Position numbers and translations under genes: made by a program. Of a DNA stretch of 64,000 nucleotides, positions 24,583 to 38,859 are shown in pieces (within the stretch, counting starts at the first letter, position 1; each line of letters starts with the position of its first letter). This DNA is from Drosophila miranda (taxonomy: Eukaryota > Arthropoda > Insecta > Diptera > Drosophilidae): assembly GCF_003369915.1 (NCBI RefSeq), contig NW_022881614.1, positions 28,465,326 to 28,529,325 of the forward strand. The letters run 5' to 3'. The notes under the pieces are model-generated. The model searched no databases and was not told where the DNA came from. It saw nothing but the letters and a program-made list of their open reading frames with translations.

Positions 24583-27190
24583 CTAATTAATAGAAAGGTG
24601 TGTAAGGATTAATAATTTAATAAGAGGAAGAGAATTAGTGGTGGATATAATATGGTAGAGGGAATTATAATCCGAGCATAAGACCCTAAACGGTTCATGC
24701 AAGGAATAATTCGATCTACTAAGTGGAAGGAACAACGGTATAAAATTTCTAGTCAGTCTAATAGGAATCGTGAAGTTTATGCGGCTCAACAGATCAGGGC
24801 TGTCTATGTCACCCCTGATCAAGTTGTGCATAAATATCACACCAAGCATTTTTCTACGGTTAACTAAGGATGGGAGGTTTACTAATAGTAGTCTACTAGA
24901 GTAAGATGGGAGTCTTACACCCGCATCCCAGTTAAGGCCCCGCAGAGCAAAGAGTAAAAAGTTTTTCTGTACTGATTCTATACGGTCCTGGTGTACTTTG
25001 TACTGAGGGCACCATACACAGGAGCCGTATTCTAAGATCGGACGAACAAGCGAGGTATGGAGAGTCTTTGTTATATAGGGGTCGTCAAATTCCTTTGACC
25101 ACCTCTTTATAAACCCAAGCACGCCCATGGCCTTATTTACCATGGTAGAACTGTGTTCGGAAAACTTTAACTTGGGGTCTAACATAACACCCAGATCATC
25201 CACCAGGGTAATTCTCTCAAGAGAACCACCAAATAGGGTGTAGGGAGCCAACAAAGGGCTAGAACGATGAAATGTCATAACTTTGCATTTCGAGGCATTA
25301 AGGTGTAACAAGTTTGCACAACACCATGAGTGAAAGTTATTGAGATCGGATTGCAAGCGAGAATGAAATGAAATGTCCTTGTACTGGACACAGAGTTTAA
25401 CATCATCCGCATACATAAGTACTCGAGAGTATGTTAATACTGAAGGTAAGTCATTAATAAAGAGTGTGAAGAGTAAAGGGCCTAGATGGCTGCCTTGTGG
25501 TACTCCCGAAGAAACCTTTACTGGTAAAGAGAGGGAGGTTTTGAAGGGGACTCTTTGAGACCTAGAACAAAGATAGCTAGAAATCCATCTCAGGAGGTTG
25601 GGCGGAAACCCTAAAAGGTCAAGTTTATGCGCTAAAAGGGAATGGTTTACAGAGTCGAATGCTTTACTAAAGTCGGTGTAAATAACATCCGTCTGTAAGT
25701 TACATTGAAAGCCTTTAATAATGAAAGAGGTAAACTCTAACAAGTTCGTGGTGGTTGGTCGCCGCCTTATAAATCCATGCTGAGTTGGAGATATAAGTGA
25801 CTTGCAGAGATGTTGCAAGTGCGGAGTTAAAAGCTTCTCAAACATTTTAGGAATAGCGGATAACTTTGCTATACCTCTATAATTTTTTGCATCAGACTTG
25901 CTACCTTTTTTATGGAGAGGAATTATAAACGATTCCTTCCAGATCGGGGGGAAGCAAGAAGAATCAATAGAATCAGAATAGGTGGTTTGGAAGAATTGGG
26001 CAAAAAGATCGGCAATTGACTGATCATTATTTGCCGACGTATTACAAAATGATAGCGAGGATGGGTGTGCGGACGTTCTACGCTTACTGTTTACGAAGCT
26101 GTAAAACTGTTTAGGGTCCTGAGAAAAACGTATCCTGCATCGAGATAGGTAGTTCTTATAGCATTGAGCATTAAGAACTGAAAAGTTTGACCGAGCTAAT
26201 ACATAGCGAGAGTGAGAAGTAGGAGAACCCACTTCTTGAAATTTTTTATAAAGTATTGATTTTAAGTTTTTTAGACTGGATAACTCTTTGGTAAACCAAG
26301 GGGGTTTTCCAGATCTAGTCGGACAAGAAAGCGGGACACAAGAATCGAAAAATGTGCCAAGAGCATTGTAAAAAATGTTTGTGCCTTGTATGATATCAGT
26401 GCACAAGTACAAAGCGGACCAATCAAAATCCCTAATGAGGTTATTAAGCTTCGCAAACTCGGCTTTACGAAAGCAGCGGACACGTTCGGGCAGCCTACTC
26501 GACCGATCCAATACAGTTGGTCCTATATCTAGCGACACCTCGAAAGTAGGGTGGTAGGCGTCTTCAGGTATAGTGAGCGGAAGGGCTCGGGTTAACAACA
26601 CTATGGTCGGATCCGATACAAAGCACAGATCAAGCAATCGACCCAAAGAATTTTTCACATGGTTGACTTGAGACAGGGATAGGTCAAGCAAGCCGTCAAC
26701 AAAGTCATGTCGTGACATGGGCACTAGCATACTAGACTCGTTTACCGAAGACCAAACAGTTCCTGGCAAGTTGAAGTCACCAAGAACTATCATACGATCT
26801 TTATCAGATAGCGAGGAAGAAACAGCGGTTAAAGCGGACAAGTGCTGCTCATAAATTGAAATATCCGAAGAAGGTGGGATATACGAGCAAGTAATGAATA
26901 TAGCGAAAGCGGGAAGAATCAGTTTTACACACAGGAATTCCAGTTCCTGTTGAACTTGGACTGTGAAGTGTTCCGACGTGAAGTAAGAGTCCACTGCAAT
27001 TAGAACCCCCCTGCCCGTCGAGACGAACGGTCCTTTCTAAAAGTTGTGTACCGACCTGCCAAAACCTCGGAACTAAGAATGTCCGGCTTTCACCAGGTTT
27101 CAGTAAACACAATAACGTGGGAAGCAAATGCAACACTATCCCGGAAAAGAATGCTGAGCTTACTACGCAAGCCTCTTACATTCTGATAGG
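24583..27190 (-). pseudogene. CR1-type ORF2: AP-endonuclease and reverse transcriptase
   Basis: The open part (26994-24583, 803 codons) contains the endonuclease motif VLGDFNLPGT, an RT with FIRRRPTTTNLL, YTDFSKAFDSVNH (motif A), SGVPQGSHLGPLLF (motif B) and MYADDVKL (motif C), and the CR1-like tail YGSCVWCPQYKVHQDRIESV. Upstream, the endonuclease start is readable in another frame (VTYQNVRGLRSKL, then VIVFTETW) but is broken by TGA after FTETW (near 27090) and by a frameshift in a G-run near 27010. The protein nicked target DNA and primed reverse transcription on it. There is no RNase H domain. Confidence 0.88.
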
Positions 27191-27205
27191 TTACTAAAAG
27201 AGAAG

Positions 27206-27412
27206 TTAGTTTTTTGGAAAGGTGGAAGCAAGACGGGAAGTTGAGGAAGAGGAAGTTGAGGTTGAGGGTGGCACACTGGAAAGATTTGGAAGGGATATGG
27301 GGGGCCTATTCTTCTTCTTAGCCTTAAACTCCTTCACCACCAAATGCTCCGGCCAAAATTTGGCGGAACAAATGGTGTCAAATTTAGTTGGGGAGATGCT
27401 TATCTTAAACAA
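27206..27412 (-). CDS. C-terminal end of CR1 ORF1
   Basis: 68 codons at the truncated 5' end of the LINE contain a basic patch (EFKAKKKNRPP) and a Ser/Thr-rich tail and end just before the ORF2 region. The position directly upstream of the endonuclease suggests the ORF1 tail. It begins at the truncation point, so the true start is missing. Confidence 0.5.
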   Translation of the reverse strand: MFKISISPTKFDTICSAKFWPEHLVVKEFKAKKKNRPPISLPNLSSVPPSTSTSSSSTSRLASTFPKN

Positions 27413-27424
27413 GGCTATCTCCCT

Positions 27425-27473
27425 GGGAAATTATTAGGGAATTTAATCTGGGTTTGCTTCACTGGCCACTACA
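27425..27473 (-). repeat. LTR_3, terminal 49 bp
   Basis: From CTGGGAAATTATTAGG to GGCCACTACA this repeats the outer end of the LTR. It is followed directly by the right GATG target duplication and muskelin coding sequence. Confidence 0.9.
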
Positions 27474-27477
27474 GATG
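27474..27477 (+). repeat. Target-site duplication, right copy (GATG)
   Basis: It pairs with 9056-9059 and marks the right edge of the nest. Confidence 0.85.
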
Positions 27478-29099
27478 ACACCAGCCAGGTGGGTGGGCCG
27501 CAGCTCGTCTACGAACACCAGATGTGCATTGATGCCGACATGCGAACCATTTACGTATTTGGCGGAAAAATACTGACACCACGCAGTGTCAATGCCACAG
27601 GTGCCATCGAGCCCGAATACTCGGGACTGTTTTCCTACCATATTGCAACGAATACCTGGACCCAAATCCTTGTCGACTGTCATCACACGAGCGCGTCGCA
27701 GTCTGATGTTATGTCTATAAAGTCACGCATAACGCACTGCATGGTTTTCCACAATGTAAGCCCGTTCAGTGTTTGTAGCGAAGAGAAAACTCAATTCACA
27801 ATCAAATTTATTAGAAACAAAAAAAACTCTACATATATGGCGGTCAGCGTGGCAAGGAGGAACTGGATGAGTTCCTCAGCTACGACGTGGATACCCAAGC
27901 CATATCAGTGCTCAACAAAGAACATCCGAACCAAGGCACCACCGCTGGCAATGAGGCCAAATTTGAGCCATCGTCGGAATACACTCTGCGGGCGACGATT
28001 GATTGTGAACGCGACGAAATTTACGTATTCTCCGTAAGTCTAAAGTCGAATAATGATCACACCTTTAACTATAAAGTGCATTCTAGAGTCTGAGTAAGAT
28101 TAAGGATCGCCGAGACATACAGCATATGGATGCATCAAACTCGTTCTGGGTCTACTCGTTGCGTCAACGCAAGTGGTCGCGCATCTACTATTGTCGGCAC
28201 AGTAGCCAAGATGGGAACTCGATTAGCAGAGCCAACATTTTGGGAGCCAACAAGGGTGATGTTCTAGAGCCCTGCCCTCGCTATGCGCATCAGTTGGTCT
28301 ACGATGAATTAGCCAATAACCACTACCTATTTGGGGGAAATCCTGGCATCTGTCAGCAACAACAACTGCGACTAGACGATTTTTGGATTCTTTCTTTGGA
28401 AAAGTTGGTATTCTTCACCAGCACAACCGAACAGAGGCTAACTTCTGCTCATTTCAGGCCTAAACGGGACGAGATTTTAAAGCATTGCCGTTTCTTAGTG
28501 CGTAAGATGCGCTATGAGGAGATGGCTCGCCAAGATCCAGTATCTGCAATGCAGTCATTGATCACGACGATGCAGAGCAGCTGAATAACGTTAGGTTTGC
28601 TTTCCAGTCATCTGACTAACGATTTATCTGGGACTTTCCGTTTTTTCTTCTTTCTAGTTTCACAAGCTGGCCTCGCTGCTCTTTAAGACACACGACGGAT
28701 GCCTAGAACAGAGAGACAGTTCTGTGCTCACACCGGCTCTGTGTCGTAATACGGAAGAGCTTGATGGCAACGCTGATGTACCAATTAAAGGTTTGACTTT
28801 CGATAGATATGTAACATTTGGATGGCATAGAAGCTAAGAAATTTCTTTCTTCAGCAGATCTGTCCGATGGCAGCGCAACAGAGAACATTTCCCTGGAATC
28901 CAATGAAAGCTTAGCCACATCTGGCATATCGGAGACTGCTTCTAGTCCCAGCTCCTCCTCTTGCACAAAAAGAGCACGAACAGAGTGCAATCCTGAATTA
29001 ATGAACAAACGATCTTTCCTATTTAACAAGCTTGTGCAGCTGATGCCACCAAGTATGGTCCAACCGGAGCGAAACCTCAGCGACTTTGTGGTCATGTGA
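27474..29099 (+). pseudogene. muskelin: muskelin, 3' half (kelch repeats and C-terminus), frameshifted
   Basis: Exons are 27474-27755, 27815-28033, 28087-28407, 28458-28589, 28658-28789 and 28858-29099. They encode kelch repeats (YVFGGK, LYIYGGQRGKEEL, AHQLVYDELANNHYLFGG) and the C-terminal region ending NLSDFVVM. Two breaks are visible. Splicing the GT-AG intron at 28408-28457 gives an immediate stop (TTG then GCC TAA), while leaving it in keeps the frame open. Near 28550 the frame shifts between SAMQS and the conserved IDHDDAEQLNN, so the natural frame ends at TGA 28582-28584. The last two exons remain clean. Together with the 18.4-kb insertion this makes the gene a pseudogene here. Confidence 0.9.
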
Positions 29100-29108
29100 G
29101 CGTACCAG

Positions 29109-29892
29109 CAAAGACTATACAATACCAAGATGTCGCATGAGGAACAAATGCTTTTTCAATTTTCGTTTGACGCTTCTTGGTACGGGCGCGCGGGGCTAGT
29201 ACTTCAATTCTCTTTTACGCTACCTTCGCCTCCGAAGTGCTACTCGGCTTCGGTCAGCACGAGCTCGAGCCAACCCAGAAATATGCTTGTAGTTGTGTAT
29301 ATGTGTGTATGTCCTAGGTCGGCACGGCCATAAACCGGTTTCGCCCGCAGCATATACGGCTTTTAGCTTCACACACAAGCGCACTGAAAGCATGTCAGTG
29401 GCTGCGTGCCGAAACCGTAGGGCAGCGTGGTCGCTGATGTCTTTGGCGCGGCACAGTGGGGACTCAGCCGAAATAGTCAAAAAATTGTATGAGTGCTTTA
29501 GATAAATTTAATGTACGCATCTAATAGAGAATTTGCCAATCGAATTTTCAAGATAGTTTTAGTTTAGGAGATATAAGCACTTAAAGTTTAACATTTTTTC
29601 AGTGTGCAAATATTTATTGACTAACTAACTAATTTAGCAAGCTGAGACGGCCAAAGGTCCCACTATGCCGCTCCAAAGACATCGGCGATCCGCGACCACC
29701 GCTTCGACGGTGAAGGCATTTCCGAACAGACGAAACCGTTGGGCAGCGGGGTCGCGGTAGAGACGAAGTACAGGCGAAAAGGGAATTGAAACCCCGCGCG
29801 CTCCCTCGTGCCTTATGGGTCCTAATGTTAGGACCCGCCATAGAACAGCTTTTTGGTCGCTCATGCAACATCTTGGTATTGTATAGTCTTTG
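29109..29892. mobile_element. 784-bp foldback-type element, copy 1
   Basis: The ends are CAAAGACTATACAATACC and its reverse complement. Inverted similarity extends far inside: GATGTCTTTGG followed by a GCGGCA-like block near 29430 mirrors the stretch at 29660-29690. This gives long, imperfect terminal inverted repeats as in foldback elements. On the right it is followed by GTTATAT, but the left flank is muskelin 3' sequence without that motif, so it did not insert here independently. ORFs within it are not conserved genes. Confidence 0.8.
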
Positions 29893-32061
<2,169 letters not shown>

Positions 32062-33292
32062 ACCAGGCAGTGGAGTACCCAAGTGCCAAATTAAATAACA
32101 CGGGCAGGGCAGTCTCTTATTATCGTTAGGCCATTGAATGTGCACTCGTTTTGTTTAAAATATTATGTTAATCGATGTGATATGATGTTTAGTTTGCTTG
32201 TTTCTTTTATGGCAGGCCAGCCAAAGTTAAGTTTTGCAGCCAGTGCCAAGCACGACCAAAATATTGTTTCGAAAATGAGCAGAAGACACTAAGAGCGTGG
32301 AGAATAGATTATTGCGCTTAAGACAAACAAACCATGTGCGAAAACGATTTAAATATAATATTGAATGTGAATGTAAAACATAAGTTTAAAAAATAAAGTA
32401 ATTTTGTAATGTCTAAAACGCGCACGGGCTTGGATTCTTTTTTAATATACGTTTATTTATATTATATTGGTTTTTTTCATTAATATTAAGGTGTACATAG
32501 ATACTTTTTAATTAGCTAAAAAATTTCATTAGTTACAATTGCCAATCATACAATCTTCTGTCCTATATATATGATTTGTATGACAAATGTTTAGACATCC
32601 AACATCTCAAAAATTAGCAAATGCAGCTGCCCCCATGCCATGCACGTAAAACGTCCGTACAAATTTAATAAACCCAAGCATCCATAAAATATCAAACAAT
32701 TCAAATCCTAAAAGTTGTCAATGATTTACTGTCCATGGACATGTTGGGCTGGCTGCAAACTTAGGCCAAGCTTGCAGATTCTGTGGATGTTTCTTAGCTT
32801 CTGGACCTATACGTACTCGTATGTACATATGTTATAAGTAGAAATATGACTCGAATATTTTCTTCTATATATCAATCGAATGCCACAAGCTGAACTCTCA
32901 TCTCATCATGATCTTGCTCATCTCCTCGCAATGTAGCTTACATCCGGGTTATCTTTGCTCTTTCATATTATTATGTACTCGTATGTTTGCTAGTCAAGGG
33001 AGAGTTTCATTAGCTATTATTATTTGCTTGGGTGTATTCAATTAGTTGTTGCTTTTCAAGCTTTCTTTCTCATGGAATGTGGTCTTCCATATACATTTAA
33101 ATACACACATACTTAAAGTAATAACTCATTACAGTGGTGGCCAGTGGTCGTGGCCTGCCCCGGGAACCCGTCTACATATAATGAGTTTCTGGGCCCTAGA
33201 TAGATCTCTCGTTTTTTTTGTTTTGCATATAAATGGTTGGTTTTCCCCTACGCTTGCAGTTCTGGTTGAGTTTGAGTAGAACATCTCTTTTT
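32062..33292. other. Unassigned non-coding DNA
   Basis: This lies beyond the right breakpoint of the Galphaq duplicate. It is AT-rich and I recognise no exon. It may be the original 3' flank of muskelin or the far 3' flank of Galphaq. Confidence 0.4.
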
Positions 33293-34391
33293 ATACCCGA
33301 TACTCAAAATGAGTATTGGGGTATATTAGATTTGTGGTAAAAGTAGATGTGTGTAACGTCCAGAAGGAATCGTTTCCGACCCCATAAAGTATATATATTC
33401 TTGATCAGCATCAATAGCCGAGTCGATTGAGCCATGTCTGTCTGTCCGTCCGTCCGTCTGTCCGTCTGTCCGTCCCCTTCAGCGCCTAGTGCTCAAAGAC
33501 TATAAGAGCTAGAGCAACGATGTTTTGGATCCAGACTTCTGTGATATGTCACTGCTACAAAAATATTTCAAAACTTCGCCCCGCCCACTTCCGCCCCCAC
33601 AAAGGACGAAAATCTGTGGCATCCACATTTTTAAAGATACGATAAAACCAAAAATCGTAGAGGATGACTATATGTTCTAGAGTGTAAAATCTCAACCAGA
33701 TCGTATAATTATTATAGCCAGAATCAAGAAAACAATTTCATTCTTTCTCGCTCTGTCTCTCTCTAACACACAGGTTTCATGGTCGGCTTTGCCAATTGCA
33801 AAATATGAGTTCAAGGATCTCAGAACCTATAAGAGCCAGAGCAACCAAATTTGGTATCCACACTCCTGTGATATCGGGCCTTGACCGTTTCGTGTCCAAA
33901 TTTCGCCACACCCCCTTCCGGCCCCGCAAAGGACGAAAATCTGGGGCATCCACAAATCTCAGAGACTATTAAGGCTAGAGTAACCAAATTTGGTATCCGC
34001 ACTTCTGTTAGATCTCACTATAAAACGTATATCTCAGAATTTCGCCCCACCCCCTTCCGCCCCCACAAAGGACGAAAATCTGTTGCATCCACAATATTGC
34101 AGATTCGAGAAAACTAAAAACGCATAATCATAGATAATGACCATATCTATCAGACTGCTGAATCTGGATCAGATCGGATCATTTTTATACCCAAAAGGAA
34201 CAAATCAATTTGCACTGGCTACGCAGCACCCGACGTCACGCTCAGACTGATTTTCTGTCTCTCTCGCACGCACTCCTTGTCGTGTCGTTTAATATTAGCG
34301 GCGTCTGCCGGAGGAGAGCCATACTGACTAAGTATCGGGTATAACTGTAGAGTTGCGGTGTCCGCAGCAACTCACAACGTTCCCCCTCGTT
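33293..34391 (+). mobile_element. DINE-1/ISY-like element, copy 2
   Basis: It is near identical to 4105-5208, with the same start ATACCCGATACTC, (GTCY)n array (33433-33472), repeated GGACGAAAATCTG units, 3' hairpin and CCCCCTCGTT end. The close similarity of two copies 28 kb apart suggests recent activity. Pyrimidine tracts at 33744-33767 and 34255-34270 read as GA-repeats on the minus strand. Confidence 0.8.
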
Positions 34392-36605
34392 TGTTTTGTT
34401 TTTTGTTAATATTAATTCCTAAAATTATTTTGAAATTCCTATAGCAATCATCCGATTTGTGCATTAAGCACTTTGATTTTTTTTATCTTGGAAATACATA
34501 CATATCTAGTAGATTCTTCATTATTTTTGGTTTTCTCATGTTTTAGTTTTTAATCGTAACAATTGTAAGTGTAACCAAAATTATAAATTGTATATAAAAA
34601 TACAAAATACATTAATCGTTTTATATCAAAGTCTGTGTCTATTATAGTTTCTTACTGAGTTTAATGTATAGTTCCATACATATGCTCGATTAAGTGGTAT
34701 CTCTCGAGGGGCTTCGCTTCCACCCCACCAAACAATATCCCAAATATTTACATACAACTGGCTGACTGACTGACTGCGCGACTTTACTGCACTGCACTGC
34801 ACTTTTGAGAAGGAACCAATCATTCAATCATAATTATAGTATATTTATGTGGATATACTCGTATGTATGTGGAGAGGAACAGGAGGCGCCAGTACTGGGG
34901 TGACTGTGATGGCGCTGTGGAGCTGGTAGGAGATCTTTTTTCATTTTATGTGTTATTCTGTGTGTCTCATAAATAGTGAATTCCGTGGTAGTAGTAGTGG
35001 GAAGGCACCAAATTTCAATAAATCATAGCGATGTAAAACCAACTCAGAGTACTCGTATGTGTGTGCTTTTGAAACCGCCGAAAAGTGTCTGTATATTGAA
35101 ATGAAATTCCTGCACCAACAAAACCAAAAACGAACTAAAAATTGATCGGAGACTTTCTCTTCTCGCTGCTGATGCCATTCTTTGGACGGAAAACTATATA
35201 TATATATATATGTGTGTGTGTGTATGGTGTGTGTGGTGTGCATGCGCGTGTGTATGTAAGATAATGCACAGGCAAAATGTCCGGAAGAACCAAAGCTGGC
35301 GCTGCCTCAAAAATCTACTCCGATCGGGATATAAGAATTCGGGTTCGAGTATATGCTTGCCGGACAACACTTAATTATGTATATGCTCTGCTATGTTAAA
35401 ATACACACTGACTTATCGAAGCTTTTTAAAAGCTAATTAATTATTAATCATAAAAATGGTTCAATAACTTTACGTTTACGTGTTTACTTTTACTAGACGT
35501 GGTTACGCGGATTAAAGCTTTATACAACACACTGTTGGATCGTACTTAAACTAAGATGCATATGGGATTCGATTCGGTTTAACGGCTAAGCTGTAGGCTC
35601 CTCTGTTGTCCACATGTCCAACCTACGCTCAGATCGCAGAGCTCAGATATATGCGAGCTATCCAGATCAAACACAATACGCTCTTTGGCTCCGTCTAAAA
35701 TAAACTGCAACTGATTCGTTTGGGGCATTCGAATCTTGGTTTAAGAAAGTAAATGTGATAAAATGATGAGAAACAACATTTTGCATCATATTTATTTTAC
35801 ATATATAGTATGTACGCTTCAATTGTTGGTTTCTTTTGTTTGTGTGTGTTTTTGCGTAGAGTAAAATTGTGTGTTTATTTGGATTTTTACATAAATAGTT
35901 TGTTGTTGCTAATGTTTGATGTTTTTGTTTATTCTGTAGGTGTGCGTCACTTTGTTACTAATCATGTTTATCGTTTATCTTTGTATATATTAAATTAACT
36001 AAATTATAAAAACAAAAACAAAACTGCGAACGTCCTGGCAGCCTGCATACATTAATTAGATCTATAAAATAGCAAACGATTATCAAAATTATTATTATCA
36101 TAGAACGTACCAAAATCAAGCTATCGTTTCACTGTTGTTTTTTATTTTTGGCTCGACTGAAATTTTGATGGCAACAAAGGTACGTGAGAGCCAGAGACCG
36201 TCGTCTCAGACAGGAGTGCTCTTCGATCAATGATCGACGCGTTTGACTGGATTGCAAGTGGACCTGGCGTTTGATTGAATATCAATAAGTTGCACGGATG
36301 GCTGCTTCCCGGGGAGGGAGGGGGTTTTCGAAAATTTCACAGACACGTGTTAATATTAATTAGGATGTAAGGTGTGCGCTTCATGCAGATGGCTCTTCTT
36401 CTCATTCATTCTTTACAAATTTGTTTCCCTATCTTTTGTTTTTTGTTTTTCGTTATCGTTTCTGTTTGTTTTTCTATTGGTATTACTACGAATCATATCA
36501 TAGATATTGCAATGCAATGCAATGCAATGAGCGGGGGGTGGTTGGTTCCCAAAATGCAAATTAATAGGTTTATAAATTGTTACATATGCATTCGTGTGCT
36601 ATATA
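34392..36605. other. Non-coding, probably Galphaq 3' flank
   Basis: About 2.2 kb of AT-rich sequence with short microsatellites: ACTGC repeats near 34785-34803, a TA then TG tract at 35196-35224, and GCAAT repeats at about 36510-36530. No coding exon or known repeat is evident. Confidence 0.5.
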
Positions 36606-36999
36606 CACACTTGATCATAATAATAGGTACACACATCTACGTAAACTTTAACATAACAGAAAACGGTTTTATGCAATATATTAAACTTAAAATTAGTTCT
36701 CAATTATTCCTTAAGTATCTGTTTTCAATCAAATAAACTTGATTATATTATAAGATAATGTTATAAAAGAAAGTATATCCATTTGTACTTCACAGTCAAT
36801 ATCATGCTGCTCAAAATAATAGGTACACTTCAAGTATTGTTATGAAAAAAGTTTGTTAACTGGTTATTATTATTTTTTTGTTGCCTAAATGGGATTTGAT
36901 AGTTAATATCCGATGTATCCACCTTTATTTTTTGTCACCTTTATAATTATTTTTGGCGTACTTTTAATAAGCGTCTGGCAGGTGTCTCATACTACAATT

Positions 37000-37160
37000 T
37001 TTGGATGCCCTCGCATAATTTTTGATTATTTGAAAATGAAAACTTAGCTAATTTTGTTTCGTAAATCTGCCCACAAGTTTTCGATTGGATTTAAGTCGGA
37101 AAATTTAAGAAGCCACTTTAAAACGTCTATTGTTTGGTCCTCAAAAAATTTGGTCAAAAG
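37000..37160 (-). pseudogene. Tc1-like transposase, C-terminal part
   Basis: Read on the minus strand this gives FEDQTIDVLKW and then SDLNPIENLWADLRNK, which carries the last acidic residue of the DDE triad. It continues the transposase at 42638-43192 across the LINE insertion. Confidence 0.85.
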
Positions 37161-37640
37161 CTCTGGTCTGATGAGCTCGTGAGGTAGCTCAAAGGGGGCC
37201 TAGCTGAGGCCACCGGACGGGTCGCGGGTTGCGGATAGCGAACGGCCTACCTCGGTAGGTCAGCTGCGAATAAGCGGGCATCCCTCACGGGAGAGTACCG
37301 AAATAAGCAGTCCCGGACAGCCAGCGGGTGTTAGCTAGGTAGCAGCACTGACGATGCGCTTGTGGTGCCGCCTCAATAAGTAGCTCACACACTCCCATCC
37401 ATACACAATACCTACCCACATCCCAACCCCCACACCCACCTCACACCGGGCCGGACTAAGTGTGTTACTCGACCCTTGCCGTGAGTCAGCCTGGCTGGGG
37501 GCGCGGTATAAAAACTAGCCCAGTCGCTAACGGAGGGCTCAGGGACTTGGCAGCCCCCTGTTCTAATGATGCCTTACCCGGGCAACGTGGATCTCTGCCC
37601 GGGCTGACCTTTCCCTTTCTCTGCATCTCGTGGGAACAGG

Positions 37641-38850
37641 ATGTATAACAAGAACAAAAACCAAAAAACAAACAAAAAAACAAATGAGTGCGGCGCTCCC
37701 CAAATGCCAACTGGGAGCAATCCCAAGCTCGGAAAGGCAGCGGCCCAAAGGCCTGGCCCAACCGGCTCTATAGTAGGGAATACCTGCAAGGTGGAAGGTG
37801 CCTGTGCGAACCCGAGGGGGTCCCATCCCGAATCCTGTGTGGGTGGCAAGGTAACTCCCGAAGCTGACACCTTGGAAGGAAAGCTAAGCAATATTACGGC
37901 TGCCCGACCTTCTTGTAAAGCGGAGGGGGTTGACTTGCCGTCGACAAGCGCCCAAGCCAGACGCTACACATATGCCGAAAACAGGAGTGCAGGGCACATA
38001 CTCCGTCGGCAACACGCCAGCAGTGAAGCCAGCCCATCAGCCGACTGGCTGAAGAAGGTGGAATGGGCTTCGGCTGTGCTCCCGGAGTTCACCTTGGAAC
38101 AGAAAAAGGTGGCTCCCAAGCCAAGAGGCAGCGCTCGCAGGAGACACCGGGACCGGTAGCAAAGCGCTCCAGAGTGCTGCCAAATGTCTCCTTTGCGCAG
38201 ATTGCCAAGGAGAGGACGCTAATTGGTGTCCTCGACAGAGGCAGCGCAGAGGGTAGAATCCCAAGGAGTCAGTGGAAGTGGGTGGAAGAGGCACTGGCCG
38301 ACCGCTGCTTCGAACTCCTCGACAAAGACCCGGGACCTCCGCCAGTCTGCAAGGACATGGGGTGGTTCCAGGGCAATGTTAAGATAATTGCCTGCGAAGA
38401 CGAGCGCTCTGTAAAGCTTTATAAAGCGGCGGTAGCGCAGGTCGGCGAGGTCTATGCTGGGGCGAAACTCGTCGCAGTCGACTGGAGCGAGGTGCCCAGC
38501 AGACCGAGGGCCAGAATTTGGGTGCCGGCTACCTTTAAGGAGCCAGAACGCATCCTCAAGATGCTGCAGAGATGCAACCCGGGACTACCAACCTCAGATT
38601 GGAAGGAAGCCAAGGTTGAGACGACACAAGGGCCGACTAACCAGGCAGTGCTCTCAATAAAGAGTCGCTGGCCCCGATAGAGGCAGCAAAAGGAGAGCTA
38701 AACTTCGGCTTCAGCTCGGTCACCATCAAGGTGTACAAATCGGACGCGGCGGCCGCGGCGCTTCCTGTCGTCAACCCAGACGTGCAGGATGTCGCTGCGG
38801 AGATCGAAGCGCCTGACGACGAGCTGGAGCCAGACCAGAGACAGAGCTGA
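37641..38850 (+). pseudogene. LOA LINE ORF1
   Basis: Two overlapping frames (37641-38159 and 38063-38680) and a third run to about 38850 make one ORF1 with at least two frameshifts. The conserved part contains FAQIAKERTLIGVLDRGS, DWSEVPSRPRARIWVP and LKMLQRCNPGLPTSDW. This looks like the DUF4780-type domain found in ORF1 of LOA-like elements. It would bind element RNA. Confidence 0.65.
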
Positions 38851-38859
38851 TGCTCGACT

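Larger units (their letters stand above)
24289..27424 (-). mobile_element. CR1-clade non-LTR retrotransposon, 5'-truncated
   Basis: The LINE sits in LTR_3 in minus orientation and holds the end of ORF1 (27412-27206), an endonuclease/reverse transcriptase ORF2, and a GC-rich 3' untranslated region at 24289-24480. No poly-A tail is visible at the 3' end, which is typical of CR1 elements. A few bases of the LTR are missing at the junction and no clean target duplication is seen. Confidence 0.85.
9060..27473 (-). mobile_element. 18.4-kb nest: two tandem gypsy-type elements sharing LTRs, plus a CR1 LINE
   Basis: Between the two GATG copies the order is LTR_1, internal A, LTR_2, internal B, LTR_3, all in minus orientation, with a LINE lodged in LTR_3. 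Removing the whole block and one GATG rejoins muskelin exon 5 in frame (QICD followed by DTSQVGG). It is thus a single insertion site that later gained a second internal region and a LINE. Neither element copy is intact. Confidence 0.93.

Noticed and set aside
29130..29505. ORFs of 67-93 codons in the foldback element, repeated at 46050-46406
   Set aside because: They repeat only because the element is duplicated. Frames overlap on both strands and no transposase motif is present.
37486..38294. Minus-strand ORFs of 85-105 codons opposite the LOA ORF1
   Set aside because: They are antisense shadows of the GC-rich ORF1 region; the plus-strand frames carry the conserved domain.
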